Position numbers and translations under genes: made by a program
The notes under the pieces: generated by a model
Databases searched by the model: none
What the model was told of the DNA's origin: nothing
Seen by the model: the letters and a program-made list of their open reading frames with translations, nothing else
Shown here: one piece after another, positions 17,777 through 26,446 of the stretch
How the letters are laid out: each line of letters begins with the position of its first letter
How positions within the stretch are numbered: position 1 is the first letter of the stretch
Source of the DNA: an uncultured Eubacteriales bacterium
GTDB taxonomy: Bacteria > Bacillota > Clostridia > Oscillospirales > Acutalibacteraceae
Assembly (NCBI GenBank): GCA_934457415.1
Contig: CAKSHM010000004.1
Location: 62,001 to 126,000, forward strand
Length of the DNA: 64,000 bases
Reading direction: 5' to 3'

Positions 17777-20698
17777 ATGAAAAAAATCAATTTCAAGGGT
17801 TTAACCGCAGCATTTTTATCATTGATGTTGATTTCGTCAATGGTAATTATTCACTCAAGCGCAACATCCGAAGATTTTGAAACAAAATATAAAAATGTTT
17901 TAGAATCTCTCAGCGCTGTAGTTAGCCCCAACACAGTTGTCGAAAAGGTAACCGCTGAAACAGCCGAAAGCTATGATAATGCGAATAGGGCTTATAAACT
18001 CCTTTCCGCTGATAAGCAGAAAGCGCTTGAAAGCAGCTATGGTACAGATATAACAAATAAGCTTGAGGCTTGCGCAAGAAGAGCAAAGATATTCACAGAG
18101 GGCAGCTTTTATTTCGATTTCGAAAACGATTCGGCTCTTGCAAAATATCTTTACACCGCTCAGAACTCAAATAAAAAATTCGTTTTCTCAACCGTTCAGC
18201 ACGGCACCGCAATCCCCGAAATCGAGGAGACCTTTATTTATGAAGGTGCAGGCGGTAAATTCTCGGAAGGCTATAACGGAAAAGGCGAATTTACTGATAT
18301 TATGACCGGAAACACTTCGGGAACATATCCTGTTATTAAAATGGAAGCCGGCGTTTACACTTCTGATGACGGCACAACCGCAATTTTAAATCAGGCAGGG
18401 AACTATGGCAATGTCGGTGCAAGAATGTTTGCAAAGAGCTCGAACTATGATAATGTATTAAGCACAAATACTTTTGTTGTAGGAGATTTTGTTGACGGCG
18501 CTTATCAGCCCCGCGATTTAACAGCTAAATTCTCTTATTTAACAAATGATGAGGGCGCAACATATTATCCCAGTCTTTACCTTACAAACGGCTCTGAAAA
18601 ATTGGGCGACGGTGTTATTGCTATAAGCAGTTTAACTTTCGAAAAAAGCGCAATTGCTTCAAATGTAAAGCTTACAATAAATGATTTTACCGGTCTTACA
18701 CCTAAGGTTAAGCATACTAAGGCTTTAAGAGTTTCTTATCCCGAGGTTCTTAAAGCAAAATGTGCGGAAGCAAATGAATTTGCCGAAACTCTCGATGTAG
18801 CAAATATCGATATTACCATGAGCGATATAATCAACAAGTACAGTGACCTTGTTGCCGCCTGCGGAGATAACGATTATATTACAATCGAGAACAAGGCAAA
18901 GCTTTTAACAGCTAAAAAGGTTTCCGATTATCTTGTTAAGAATAATATTGATAAAATTGATACACCTGCAAGCATTAACGCACTTTCGGCTGTTATAACC
19001 GATAAGACCGCCGTTACAAAGCTTTATAATGAAACTCAGGAGATTATAAAACTTGATCTCAGCGGAATGTTCACCGACGCTCAGCTTGCAAAAATCAATT
19101 CAATGAATAACGCTTTAAGCTTAATGACAGGCGAAACTTATGACGCAACCGACCTTGTAAAAGCGGCTGTGGCAATTGCAGAGCTTAATAAAAAACAGAT
19201 TGTAAACGATATCTCATTTGAGGTTGAGCTTACTAAGGCAGAAAAAGCCGTTGCAGCGCTCGGTACTTATAAAGACGCCGTAAGCAACAAATCGGTGCTT
19301 GAAGGTATAAGAGCTTCTTATAACGCTTTGGTTGCTAGCGGAAAATACACCGACGATTCAAACTATACGTTTACAAAGACAGGCAAAAGATATGCCAATG
19401 TGAAATATGATTACACTAATATTGATGTGAATTTTTTAAGCGTCAAAGACACAGGTGTTGTAAGCTATATCAACAACCCTTCGCTCAGCGCGGGAATAAA
19501 TGAGATCAGCTTTACCCTGCCCGTAAGCACATACAATGAAGCTGCTAATAATTTTGTCTATTCTTATGACGGTATTGACAGTGAAGCAGGTTTTGCAAAT
19601 ATAAGCGCTTTCGGCTTCTTCGGAAGACATGATAATCCTACTTCTGGAGACTCTTACACGATTCATAAGGAATCTGCAAAGGCTTCTACAACGCTTATTC
19701 CTCAGGATACCTCTTATTATTATGCTTCTATGTATGCTTACGAAACAGCAGATTATAAAACAAGACTTGAAACTGAACGTGTTCCTGTTGATTATTACTC
19801 CACATTAAAGGATAACAACAACTTAGTTTGGTACAAGACAAAAGAAAATGTCGGAAAAGCAGATGTTACCAATTATGAGTTAAGCACCGACCTTAAAACT
19901 TATATTGATAATAAAGGATATTCCTGCTATATTCCTCAGGGCAATATGAATGTCACCATGGAATATCAGGGAGACGCAAATCTTGTTAAGGGTTTTAACT
20001 GGTATCTTATCACAATTTCGGGCAAGTTCTGCACCGGTCAGAACGCTTATGAGGACGGTACCGTTTACTGCCGTCTGTTCACAAAGGGCAGAATAACAAC
20101 AGCCGGCGTTACACATGACGCAAAAGTTGAGCCCACTGATGTTCTTAAAATTCTTGATATCAAAGTAAATAAGACCCCCACCGCTCTTACCGCAGGCGCG
20201 TCCGTAAGAATTGCCGATGTTAAAAACGGCGGCGGTATCCGCTTTGAGTCTAAGGTAAATACCGACCTCTATAATTCTCTTAAGAATACAGAGGGCGTTA
20301 CCGTAAGCCTCGGAACAATTATCGTTCCCGAAGAATACAGAAACGGTTTAGATATCAATTTTGATAACTTTAAGACCGCTTCTCAGGGCGGAACAAACGA
20401 GGCTAAAAATCTTTGCGTAGATATCCCTCAGACCAAGTGGCAGGATGAGGCAAACGGAATTTACACCGCCGCTCTTATCAACCTTAAAGAAGCTAACTAC
20501 AAAAAACAGTTCGCCGCAAGAGGATATATGAAGGTTACCTATGCTGACGGACATTCCGTTTACTATTATTCCGACTTTGATAAGGACGGAAATGTAAGAA
20601 GCATTCAGACTGTAGCCATTGCCGCTCTTGCCGACACCTCGGTAACATATACCGAGGCTCAGAAAGCAATACTTAAAGTATTTGCAGGTCGGCCATAA
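17777..20698 (+). CDS. Large secreted protein of unknown function with conserved C-terminal domain
   Basis: A 973-aa exported protein with a signal peptide (about 1-29). Three parts can be seen: an N-terminal beta-rich region (about 80-300), a middle helical region rich in Ala/Lys/Asp (about 310-540) and a beta-rich region (about 550-790). The last 165 residues (from about 808) form a domain with the pattern VRIADVKNGGGIRFESKVN and ARGYMKVTYADGHSVYYYSD. A related C-terminal pattern (YGAYIIT, YRGYRFAAVGYVTYADESG) closes the 793-aa protein at 43308, so I take them as paralogues. No catalytic motif or dockerin is visible. The start at 17777 is chosen for its AAGGAGAGG site and clean signal peptide. 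The gene is followed 20 bases later by a small peptide gene. Confidence 0.6.
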   Translation: MKKINFKGLTAAFLSLMLISSMVIIHSSATSEDFETKYKNVLESLSAVVSPNTVVEKVTAETAESYDNANRAYKLLSADKQKALESSYGTDITNKLEACARRAKIFTEGSFYFDFENDSALAKYLYTAQNSNKKFVFSTVQHGTAIPEIEETFIYEGAGGKFSEGYNGKGEFTDIMTGNTSGTYPVIKMEAGVYTSDDGTTAILNQAGNYGNVGARMFAKSSNYDNVLSTNTFVVGDFVDGAYQPRDLTAKFSYLTNDEGATYYPSLYLTNGSEKLGDGVIAISSLTFEKSAIASNVKLTINDFTGLTPKVKHTKALRVSYPEVLKAKCAEANEFAETLDVANIDITMSDIINKYSDLVAACGDNDYITIENKAKLLTAKKVSDYLVKNNIDKIDTPASINALSAVITDKTAVTKLYNETQEIIKLDLSGMFTDAQLAKINSMNNALSLMTGETYDATDLVKAAVAIAELNKKQIVNDISFEVELTKAEKAVAALGTYKDAVSNKSVLEGIRASYNALVASGKYTDDSNYTFTKTGKRYANVKYDYTNIDVNFLSVKDTGVVSYINNPSLSAGINEISFTLPVSTYNEAANNFVYSYDGIDSEAGFANISAFGFFGRHDNPTSGDSYTIHKESAKASTTLIPQDTSYYYASMYAYETADYKTRLETERVPVDYYSTLKDNNNLVWYKTKENVGKADVTNYELSTDLKTYIDNKGYSCYIPQGNMNVTMEYQGDANLVKGFNWYLITISGKFCTGQNAYEDGTVYCRLFTKGRITTAGVTHDAKVEPTDVLKILDIKVNKTPTALTAGASVRIADVKNGGGIRFESKVNTDLYNSLKNTEGVTVSLGTIIVPEEYRNGLDINFDNFKTASQGGTNEAKNLCVDIPQTKWQDEANGIYTAALINLKEANYKKQFAARGYMKVTYADGHSVYYYSDFDKDGNVRSIQTVAIAALADTSVTYTEAQKAILKVFAGRP

Positions 20699-20718
20699 AA
20701 GGAAAGGGGAAGAATAAA

Positions 20719-20868
20719 ATGAAAAGCTATAAAAAACCTGTTTTGGCTGTTATTTTAGAAGAGCCCCGCGATAGAATATGCTTAAACATGAGCAACGGCA
20801 ATGATGATTACACTCCTGATCCGTTTTCCCTCGGAGATACCGACAATAATGCAGAAGTCGGCATTTAA
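20719..20868 (+). CDS. KP peptide A: 49-aa MK..Y.KP small protein
   Basis: A short ORF with GGAAAGGGGAAG just upstream, placed 20 bases after the 973-aa secreted protein and before the small lipoprotein. It begins MKSYKKPVLAVILEE, has one Cys (residue 21) after DRI, then an Asn/Asp/Gly-rich tail ending AEVGI. It has no signal peptide. The pattern matches two other short ORFs here (23407 and 50594): MK-x(1-2)-Y-x-K-P, a hydrophobic patch, then D-x-I-[CS] or D-I-C, then an acidic Gly/Asn/Asp-rich tail. I recall similar unannotated MK..Y.KP small proteins in gut Clostridia and Bacteroidota but know of no function. The layout recalls a leader plus core peptide, but no maturation enzyme is nearby. 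Confidence 0.7.
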   Translation: MKSYKKPVLAVILEEPRDRICLNMSNGNDDYTPDPFSLGDTDNNAEVGI

Positions 20869-20875
20869 AAAAGCT

Positions 20876-21247
20876 ATGAAAAAATCGCTTATTCTATTGT
20901 TTTTATTGGTTTTCTCTGCCGCCGCCCTAGCAGGCTGCGGCAGAAAAGCCGAAAAAAGCACCGCTTCGGATGATAAAAGCTCATCACAGAGTGTTATAAG
21001 CTCCGAAACAAGCAGTGCTTCAAATAAAGTTGTTACGGCGGACGGCAAGGCGTCGGGCGCAAATTCGCAGTCCTCAAAAAATACACCTAAAAAAGACGAC
21101 GGCAAAAACACCGATACTGTCTCCGATATCTTTTCGTCAGACGGCTCTTCGTCAAAAGAGCCGTCAAAGCCGGATAGCTCATCCGATTCTTCGTTAGGCT
21201 CGTCTTCGGACTCCGCCGTAACGGAATCTTGGACGAAATATTATTGA
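20876..21247 (+). CDS. Small disordered lipoprotein ending in W-T-K-Y-Y
   Basis: A 123-aa lipoprotein: signal peptide with lipobox LAGC (Cys21), then about 90 residues of low-complexity Ser/Asp/Lys/Asn sequence, and a C-terminal tail ESWTKYY. No folded domain is expected, so it looks like a lipid-anchored tether that presents the tail. The tail is repeated at the end of the small peptide at 23407. The lipoprotein at 38054 has the same length and lipobox position but a different tail. The start at 20876, 7 bases after the stop of KP peptide A, implies translational coupling. An in-frame ATG at 20849 with a GGAG site is an alternative that would add nine residues. Confidence 0.7.
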   Translation: MKKSLILLFLLVFSAAALAGCGRKAEKSTASDDKSSSQSVISSETSSASNKVVTADGKASGANSQSSKNTPKKDDGKNTDTVSDIFSSDGSSSKEPSKPDSSSDSSLGSSSDSAVTESWTKYY

Positions 21248-21265
21248 TTTCGTTTTTAACTTAAA

Positions 21266-21548
21266 TTTCAGCAGAGACCAAAGCTTCCCCTAACAGGGGA
21301 ATCACCTCTGTTTTCACTATCGTGAAAAAGAAGGGCGCCTTGCTTTAGTCTCTGCTGAAACCCAAGCCTCCACTTTAGACGAAAGGAAATTCCCCTGTTA
21401 GGGGAAATGTCTGCGACAGCAGACAAAAGGGTTCCCGTCTTCCGGAGGAAAAGGTGGCAAAGCGAAGCTTTGGCGGAAGGGTTTGGTTACATCAGCGGCG
21501 AAGCCGCACATTCGTCTAACATCTAATATCCAATATCTATAATCTGAC
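21266..21548. repeat. Composite intergenic repeat, copy A
   Basis: This fills the 313-base gap between the lipoprotein and GH127. It starts with a 95-base unit bounded by the 13-bp inverted repeat TTTCAGCAGAGAC (21266-21278) and GTCTCTGCTGAAA (21348-21360), with inner hairpins at 21284-21300 and 21311-21328. A second part (21393-21453) is repeated almost exactly at 59475-59535 (2 mismatches in 61). A segment around 21475-21513 (GGGTTTGGTTA, ATCAGCGGC) recurs near 24478-24514, 59321-59360 and 63602-63644. A tail of degenerate TCTAATAT-like units follows. It encodes no protein. The hairpins may end transcription of locus 1. Confidence 0.7.
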
Positions 21549-21560
21549 AAGGGGATAAAT

Positions 21561-23417
21561 ATGTACAATCCTGCGGTATACCGAAAATTTACTACAAACG
21601 AAATAAAGCCTTGCGGATGGCTTAAAAGACAGCTTGAAATTCAGGCGAACGGTCTTTCGGGCAATCTTTATAAAATATGGCCGGATATAAGGGACAGCTC
21701 TTATATCGGCGGAACTATAGACAGCTGGGAAAGAGTTCCCTACTGGCTTGACGGCTTTATTCCGCTTGCCTATCTTCTTGAGGACGAGGAGAAAAAAGCG
21801 GTTGCGAAAAAGTATATTGACGGTATAATTGCCTCACAAAAGCAAGACGGCTGGATCTGTATCTGCAAGGACGAGGAAAGAAATACCTTTGATATCTGGC
21901 CCGCAATTCTCATTTTAAAGGTTTTGACCGTTTATTATGAATGCTCAAAGGACGAAAGAATAGAAGAAATAGTTTATAAGGGACTTAAAAGCGTTGATAA
22001 TCATGTCAAGAATTTCGGAATTTACGGTTGGGCAAGTGCAAGGTGGTATGAATGTCTTATTCCCGTTTTCTGGCTCTATGAAAGAGTACATGAGGAATGG
22101 CTTTTAAATCTCGGCACTTCTCTTTATGCGGCAGGAACAAATTATAAGGCGCTTTTTTCTTCGGGCTTTTATAAAAATCCGAAAAACGAATGGAATCACG
22201 AAACTCACATTGTAAATGTCGCAATGGCGATAAAATCCGAGGGGCTTCTTTCGCAGATTTCCGATTTTGGGGATAAAAAGTATCCTAAAAAAATGCTTGA
22301 ATTTTTGGATAAGTATCACGGAACGGTAGTCGGGCATTTTAATGGCGACGAATGCCTTTCAGGCAGCAGTCCTATTCAGGGGGCGGAGCTTTGCAGTGTT
22401 GTTGAGGCAATGTTTTCTTATGAAACGCTTTTTAGTATAACGGGCGACAGCTACTGGTGCGACAGACTTGAAAAGTTAGCCTATAATGCTCTTCCTGCGA
22501 CTATAAGCGAGGATATGTGGACTCATCAGTATGACCAGCAGGTAAATCAGGTCGGCTGTGTAAAATTAGGCGAGAAATCAATCTTCCGCACAAACGGACC
22601 CGACGCGCACCTTTTCGGTTTAGAGCCGCATTTCGGCTGCTGCACCTCAAATTTCAATCAGGGCTGGCCGAAATTCGCTTTAAGCACATTTTATAGAAGC
22701 GAAAATTCCTTAGTTTCCGCCGTGATTGCTCCGTCAAGAGTAAAAACCGAATTTAAAGGTGTTAAAACCGAGGTTGAGCTTAAAACCGATTATCCCTTTA
22801 AAAATATTCTTAAATATGAAATAAAAACCGAAAAAAGCGTTAAATTCAAGCTTAAGATAAGGCTTCCGCAATGCGCTAAGGGCTTTAACATAAGCGAGAG
22901 ATTTGAACTTGAGAACGGCTTTGCGGTTATAGATAAAGAGTGGAAATCAGGCGACAGCGTCATAGTAAAGCTAATGTTCGAAACCGAATTTATTAAGCAT
23001 AACAATATGTTGGCGCTTTGCCGCGGCCCTTTTGTTTATTCGCTTGAGATCGAAGAGGACTGGCAGAAAAGAGAGTACATAAAAGACGGAGTCGAAAGGA
23101 AGTATCCCTACTGCGATTATGAGATTTATCCGAAATCTAAGTGGAATTACGGCTTTGCCGATTTAAAGACAGAGCTTATTGAAAAGGATTTAGGAGAAAT
23201 CCCGTTTTCAAAGACCGACCCTTGCATAACGATTTTAGCCGACATGGCTGAAATTGCTTGGGATTATAAGGAGGGCTACAATTTCATCTGCTCTGAAAAG
23301 CCGATTGATAATAAGCCTCTTTCAAAACCGGTAAAGAAAAAATTCAAGCCTTACGGCTGTTCGACGCTTCGGATGACCGAAATGCCTATGACGGAAGGAA
23401 AAACAAATGAAAAATAA
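21561..23417 (+). CDS. GH127 beta-L-arabinofuranosidase-like protein (DUF1680)
   Basis: A 618-aa cytoplasmic enzyme. The N-terminal (alpha/alpha)6 barrel carries the family metal/nucleophile residues: E276-x-C278 in GAELCSVVEAM and the Cys pair C360-C361 in FGCCTSNFNQGWPKF. In Bifidobacterium HypBA1 the equivalent Glu and three Cys bind zinc and one Cys is the nucleophile. Beta-sandwich domains follow from about 400. GH127 members remove beta-L-arabinofuranose, though related families handle other sugars, so the exact substrate is open. There is no signal peptide, which fits action on imported oligosaccharides. AAGGGG precedes the ATG. Its end overlaps the start of KP peptide B by 11 bases. 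Confidence 0.9.
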   Translation: MYNPAVYRKFTTNEIKPCGWLKRQLEIQANGLSGNLYKIWPDIRDSSYIGGTIDSWERVPYWLDGFIPLAYLLEDEEKKAVAKKYIDGIIASQKQDGWICICKDEERNTFDIWPAILILKVLTVYYECSKDERIEEIVYKGLKSVDNHVKNFGIYGWASARWYECLIPVFWLYERVHEEWLLNLGTSLYAAGTNYKALFSSGFYKNPKNEWNHETHIVNVAMAIKSEGLLSQISDFGDKKYPKKMLEFLDKYHGTVVGHFNGDECLSGSSPIQGAELCSVVEAMFSYETLFSITGDSYWCDRLEKLAYNALPATISEDMWTHQYDQQVNQVGCVKLGEKSIFRTNGPDAHLFGLEPHFGCCTSNFNQGWPKFALSTFYRSENSLVSAVIAPSRVKTEFKGVKTEVELKTDYPFKNILKYEIKTEKSVKFKLKIRLPQCAKGFNISERFELENGFAVIDKEWKSGDSVIVKLMFETEFIKHNNMLALCRGPFVYSLEIEEDWQKREYIKDGVERKYPYCDYEIYPKSKWNYGFADLKTELIEKDLGEIPFSKTDPCITILADMAEIAWDYKEGYNFICSEKPIDNKPLSKPVKKKFKPYGCSTLRMTEMPMTEGKTNEK

Positions 23418-23556
23418 ATATTTAAAGCCTGAAATAGAGCTTTTGAATTTAAAATCGTGTGATAGGATTTCGGATGACGGCGGTACGGATGACGATTGGG
23501 AAAACGGCACCACAGGTGCCGCCTCTTCCGGCAATGAATGGACAAAGTACTATTAA
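23407..23556 (+). CDS. KP peptide B: 49-aa small protein ending in W-T-K-Y-Y
   Basis: A short ORF overlapping the 3' end of the GH127 gene by 11 bases, with GGAAGG upstream. It begins MKNKYLKPEIELLNLK, has one Cys (residue 18) followed by DRIS, then a Gly/Asp/Thr-rich region and the tail NEWTKYY. It belongs with the ORFs at 20719 and 50594 by its N-terminal MK..Y.KP pattern. Its last five residues equal those of the locus 1 lipoprotein (21247), encoded with different synonymous codons, so the identity is at the protein level. No signal peptide. Function unknown. Confidence 0.7.
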   Translation: MKNKYLKPEIELLNLKSCDRISDDGGTDDDWENGTTGAASSGNEWTKYY

Positions 23557-23569
23557 AAAGGTGATAAAA

Positions 23570-24226
23570 ATGGCATACAAAATTTTATTTATGGGTGATT
23601 CCATAACCGACGCCAACCGTAATTACAACGATGACAACAATGACGGCTGCGGTTATGCGACGATGATTGAGGGATATTTAAACTGTAAATATCCCTTTAA
23701 ATATGAAATGCTGAACCGCGGAATAGGCGGTCACAAGCTTGCTGATATTTATTCGAGAATGCAAAAGGACATTATCCATGTAAAACCCGATTTTATGAGT
23801 ATTCTTGTCGGTGTCAATGATGTTTGGCATGAAATTGATTGGCAAAACGGCACACCTGCCGACAGCTACGAAAAGCTTTATGACCAGATGATTTCGGAAA
23901 TCAAGGAACGCCTTCCTAAAACAAGGCTTATGATAATTCAGCCCTATGTGGTAAAGGGTTGCTCTACTCTTCCGACGGAGCAGGACCCCGAAAGGTGGAA
24001 TAAATTCAGGCTCGGAGTCGACCTTGTCGCCGCGGCGGCAAAAAGAGTAGCCGAAAAGCACGGAGTTTATTTTCTTCCGTTACAGCTTATTCTTGACGAG
24101 GCACAGAAAAAAGCGCCGTCCGATTATTGGACGCTTGACGGCGTTCACCCCTCTGCGGCAGGCCATGAGCTGATTAAAAACGAATGGCTTGCGGCATTCG
24201 GCGAAATCACCGGAGAGCCGATTTAA
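23570..24226 (+). CDS. SGNH/GDSL-family esterase
   Basis: A 218-aa SGNH hydrolase. Block I is ILFMGDSITDANRNYND with nucleophile Ser11. Block II Gly lies in NRGIGGHKLADI, block III is ILVGVNDVWHE with the oxyanion Asn, and block V is LDGVHPSAAGHELI with catalytic Asp and His. Members of this branch are often carbohydrate (acetyl)esterases. With no signal peptide and GH127 upstream, deacylation of imported oligosaccharides is the likely role (inference). The start at 23570 follows AAAAGGTG and is 13 bases after KP peptide B. Confidence 0.9.
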   Translation: MAYKILFMGDSITDANRNYNDDNNDGCGYATMIEGYLNCKYPFKYEMLNRGIGGHKLADIYSRMQKDIIHVKPDFMSILVGVNDVWHEIDWQNGTPADSYEKLYDQMISEIKERLPKTRLMIIQPYVVKGCSTLPTEQDPERWNKFRLGVDLVAAAAKRVAEKHGVYFLPLQLILDEAQKKAPSDYWTLDGVHPSAAGHELIKNEWLAAFGEITGEPI

Positions 24227-24228
24227 AG

Positions 24229-24530
24229 CAGATATTTAATATCTGAAAGAATACCCCTCATACTAGATATTAGACACTAGATGGTAGATGCTAGACTAAA
24301 ATGGAATATTATTTAATTACGTGCCGTTAGGCACACATTGGTCTAATATCTAAAATCTAATATCTAACATCTAAAATGACAGCTCCCCTCTGTATTGACA
24401 TTCGTCAATAAGAAGGGAGCCAAAAGCTTCCCCTTTAGACGAAAGGGGAAGTGGCTTTGCCGAAGGCAAAGACGATAGGGTTTGGTTATATCAGCGGCAA
24501 TGCCGCACATTAGTAAGTATCTTAACAAGG
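24229..24530. repeat. Composite intergenic repeat, copy B
   Basis: This fills the 313-base gap after the esterase. It begins with the palindrome CAGATATTTAATATCTG (24229-24245). Bases 24249-24366 match the reverse complement of 59581-59698 with 5 differences in 118. This unit includes the hairpin GTGCCGTTAGGCAC and degenerate TCTAATAT/TCTAAAAT units. Bases about 24375-24505 match the reverse complement of the repeat near 63610-63740. A hairpin CTTCCCCTTTAGACGAAAGGGG-type stem sits near 24427-24452. No ORF of note. Confidence 0.75.
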
Positions 24531-24539
24531 AGAAAATAA

Positions 24540-26417
24540 ATGAAATTAAGAGCGCCGAGTATACCTATAATAACGATCGATCCGTATACTTCCGTTTGGC
24601 TGCCGTCGGACAGATTAAACGATTGCGATACCGTCCATTGGACGGGCAAGGATATGCCGATAAGAGTTTATGCGAATATCAAAGATAAGGAGTACATTCT
24701 TTTAGGCTCCGACGGAAAAACCGAAAAGGCAGAGCAAAAAAGTATAGATATTTCGGCTATGACGACAGCTGCCGAATTCAAAGCGGAAAATGCCGAAATC
24801 ACACTTAAATTTACCGCACCGATGTTTTTGGACGATTTAAAAATGCTTTCAAGGCCTGTAAACTATTTAAGTATTGAAACAAATCTTGAAGATGTTATAA
24901 TAAAAGTATCCGTAGGCGAAGAAATCTGTCAGGATAAGCGCAGACAGGCGGAAATGGTTATAGATAAATTCTGTCTTGACGGCGGAATTGAAACAATTTC
25001 CATGAAAAGCGAGCAGCAGCCGGTTTTATTAAGATTCGGCGACGATGTAAGAATAGACTGGGGCTATTTTTATCTTTCCTGCGAGGGTGCACAGTCCGAT
25101 TATAAAAGGATTTTCGACCGCGGTGCGGATACAATGTATGTAAGTCTGTCAAAGAAGCTTGAGAATAAAAAGGCTTTATTCACATTCGCTTATGACGATA
25201 TTAAGAGCATTGATTATTTTCATTCAAAACTACCCTCATTCTGGAATAAGGACGGAGCGAAAATCGAGGACGAAATAGTATCGGCATATAAAAATTACGG
25301 CGGAATATTTAAAAAATCCGAGGAATTTTCAAATGAGCTTTATTCCTCCGCCGTTTTAAGCGGCGGAGATAAATATGCGCAGATTTTAAGCCTTGCCTAC
25401 AGACAGGTGCTTGCGGCGCATAAGCTTGTTGTCGACACAAGCGGAGATATTTTATACATATCAAAGGAATGCTTTTCAAACGGCTGTGCCGCAACCGTTG
25501 ATGTAAGCTATCCTTCCGTTCCGCTGTTTTTAATTTATAATCCTGAGCTTGTAAAGGGCATGCTAAGACCTGTTTTAAAATATGCAAAAAGCCCCGAATG
25601 GCCGCATGAATTTGCGCCTCATGATGTGGGAACCTATCCTATTCTTTGGGGTCAGACCTACGGCGGAACGATAAAGGATGTTCAGATGCCGATTGAAGAA
25701 TGCGGGAATATGCTTATTATGACCGCTGCCGTATGCCTTGCCGAAAAGGATTATGGGTTTGCGGAGGAAAATTTTGATTTGCTTAAAAATTGGGCGGATT
25801 ATCTTGTAAAATTCGGAGCAGACCCCGAAAATCAGCTCTGTACCGACGATTTTGCGGGACATTCGGCGCACAACTGCAATCTGTCGGTTAAAGCGATAAT
25901 GGCGATCGAGGCAATGTCGCTTATATGCAAGGGTCTTAAAATCGAAAACAGCTATCACGAAAAGGCTTCGGATATGGTTGAAGATTTTAAAGCAAGAGCC
26001 TTAAATCCCGACGGCAGTCTAAAGCTTGCATTTGATAAGGAAAACTCATTCAGCATGAAATATAATCTTGTCTGGGATAAGGTTTTCGGGACAGATATTT
26101 TTGATAAGGAAACCGTTAAAAATGAATTCAATTCATATTTAAGCAAAATAAATCCTTACGGAATGCCGCTTGACTCAAGAGAAACCTATACAAAGTCCGA
26201 CTGGCTTGTATGGACGGCTGTTCTGTCGGAAACCAAAGAAGATTTTGAAAGGTTTACCGAGCCTCTTTTCAATGCATATAATTATTCAAAATCGAGAGTT
26301 CCGCTGAACGACTGGTACGATTCTGTCACCGCTATACAATGTGCTTTCCAGCACCGTTCTGTTCAGGGCGGACTTTATATGAAAATTCTTTGCGACAGCG
26401 AAAAATTAAAGGCTTAA
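24540..26417 (+). CDS. Glutaminase A-like protein (DUF4964/DUF5127/DUF4965/DUF1793)
   Basis: A 625-aa protein of the glutaminase-A-like family. The opening RAPSIPIITIDPYTSVWLPSD and GKDMPIRVYANI is the DUF4964-type start. A beta-rich region (about 70-230) precedes a helical barrel with RQVLAAHKLV, FSNGCAATVDVSYPSVPLFL, APHDVGTYPILWGQ, MPIEECGNMLIM and CTDDFAGHSAHNCNLSVKAI. Fungal GtaA is a secreted glutaminase, but the fold is shared with glycosidases and most bacterial members sit in glycan loci, so activity here is uncertain. No signal peptide. AACAAGGAG precedes the ATG. It is likely co-transcribed with the GH3 gene 29 bases downstream. Confidence 0.82.
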   Translation: MKLRAPSIPIITIDPYTSVWLPSDRLNDCDTVHWTGKDMPIRVYANIKDKEYILLGSDGKTEKAEQKSIDISAMTTAAEFKAENAEITLKFTAPMFLDDLKMLSRPVNYLSIETNLEDVIIKVSVGEEICQDKRRQAEMVIDKFCLDGGIETISMKSEQQPVLLRFGDDVRIDWGYFYLSCEGAQSDYKRIFDRGADTMYVSLSKKLENKKALFTFAYDDIKSIDYFHSKLPSFWNKDGAKIEDEIVSAYKNYGGIFKKSEEFSNELYSSAVLSGGDKYAQILSLAYRQVLAAHKLVVDTSGDILYISKECFSNGCAATVDVSYPSVPLFLIYNPELVKGMLRPVLKYAKSPEWPHEFAPHDVGTYPILWGQTYGGTIKDVQMPIEECGNMLIMTAAVCLAEKDYGFAEENFDLLKNWADYLVKFGADPENQLCTDDFAGHSAHNCNLSVKAIMAIEAMSLICKGLKIENSYHEKASDMVEDFKARALNPDGSLKLAFDKENSFSMKYNLVWDKVFGTDIFDKETVKNEFNSYLSKINPYGMPLDSRETYTKSDWLVWTAVLSETKEDFERFTEPLFNAYNYSKSRVPLNDWYDSVTAIQCAFQHRSVQGGLYMKILCDSEKLKA

Positions 26418-26446
26418 AATTTTAAAAGTAAAGAGGACGCCGTTAA

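Noticed and set aside
20719..20868. KP peptide A as a lantibiotic or other known RiPP precursor
   Set aside because: No LanM, radical SAM, YcaO or dedicated exporter gene lies in the window, and there is only one Cys. The class cannot be assigned.
20782..21111. Minus-strand ORF of 109 codons
   Set aside because: It is the shadow of KP peptide A and the Ser-rich lipoprotein. The composition is explained by the opposite strand.
21538..21543. TATAAT just before GH127 as a promoter
   Set aside because: It lies only 17 bases before the ATG, leaving no room for a normal leader, and there is no -35.
24335..24376. Short TCTAATAT/TCTAAAAT units resembling a CRISPR or tandem array
   Set aside because: Units are 8-10 bases, degenerate and without spacers. 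They are part of the dispersed composite repeat.
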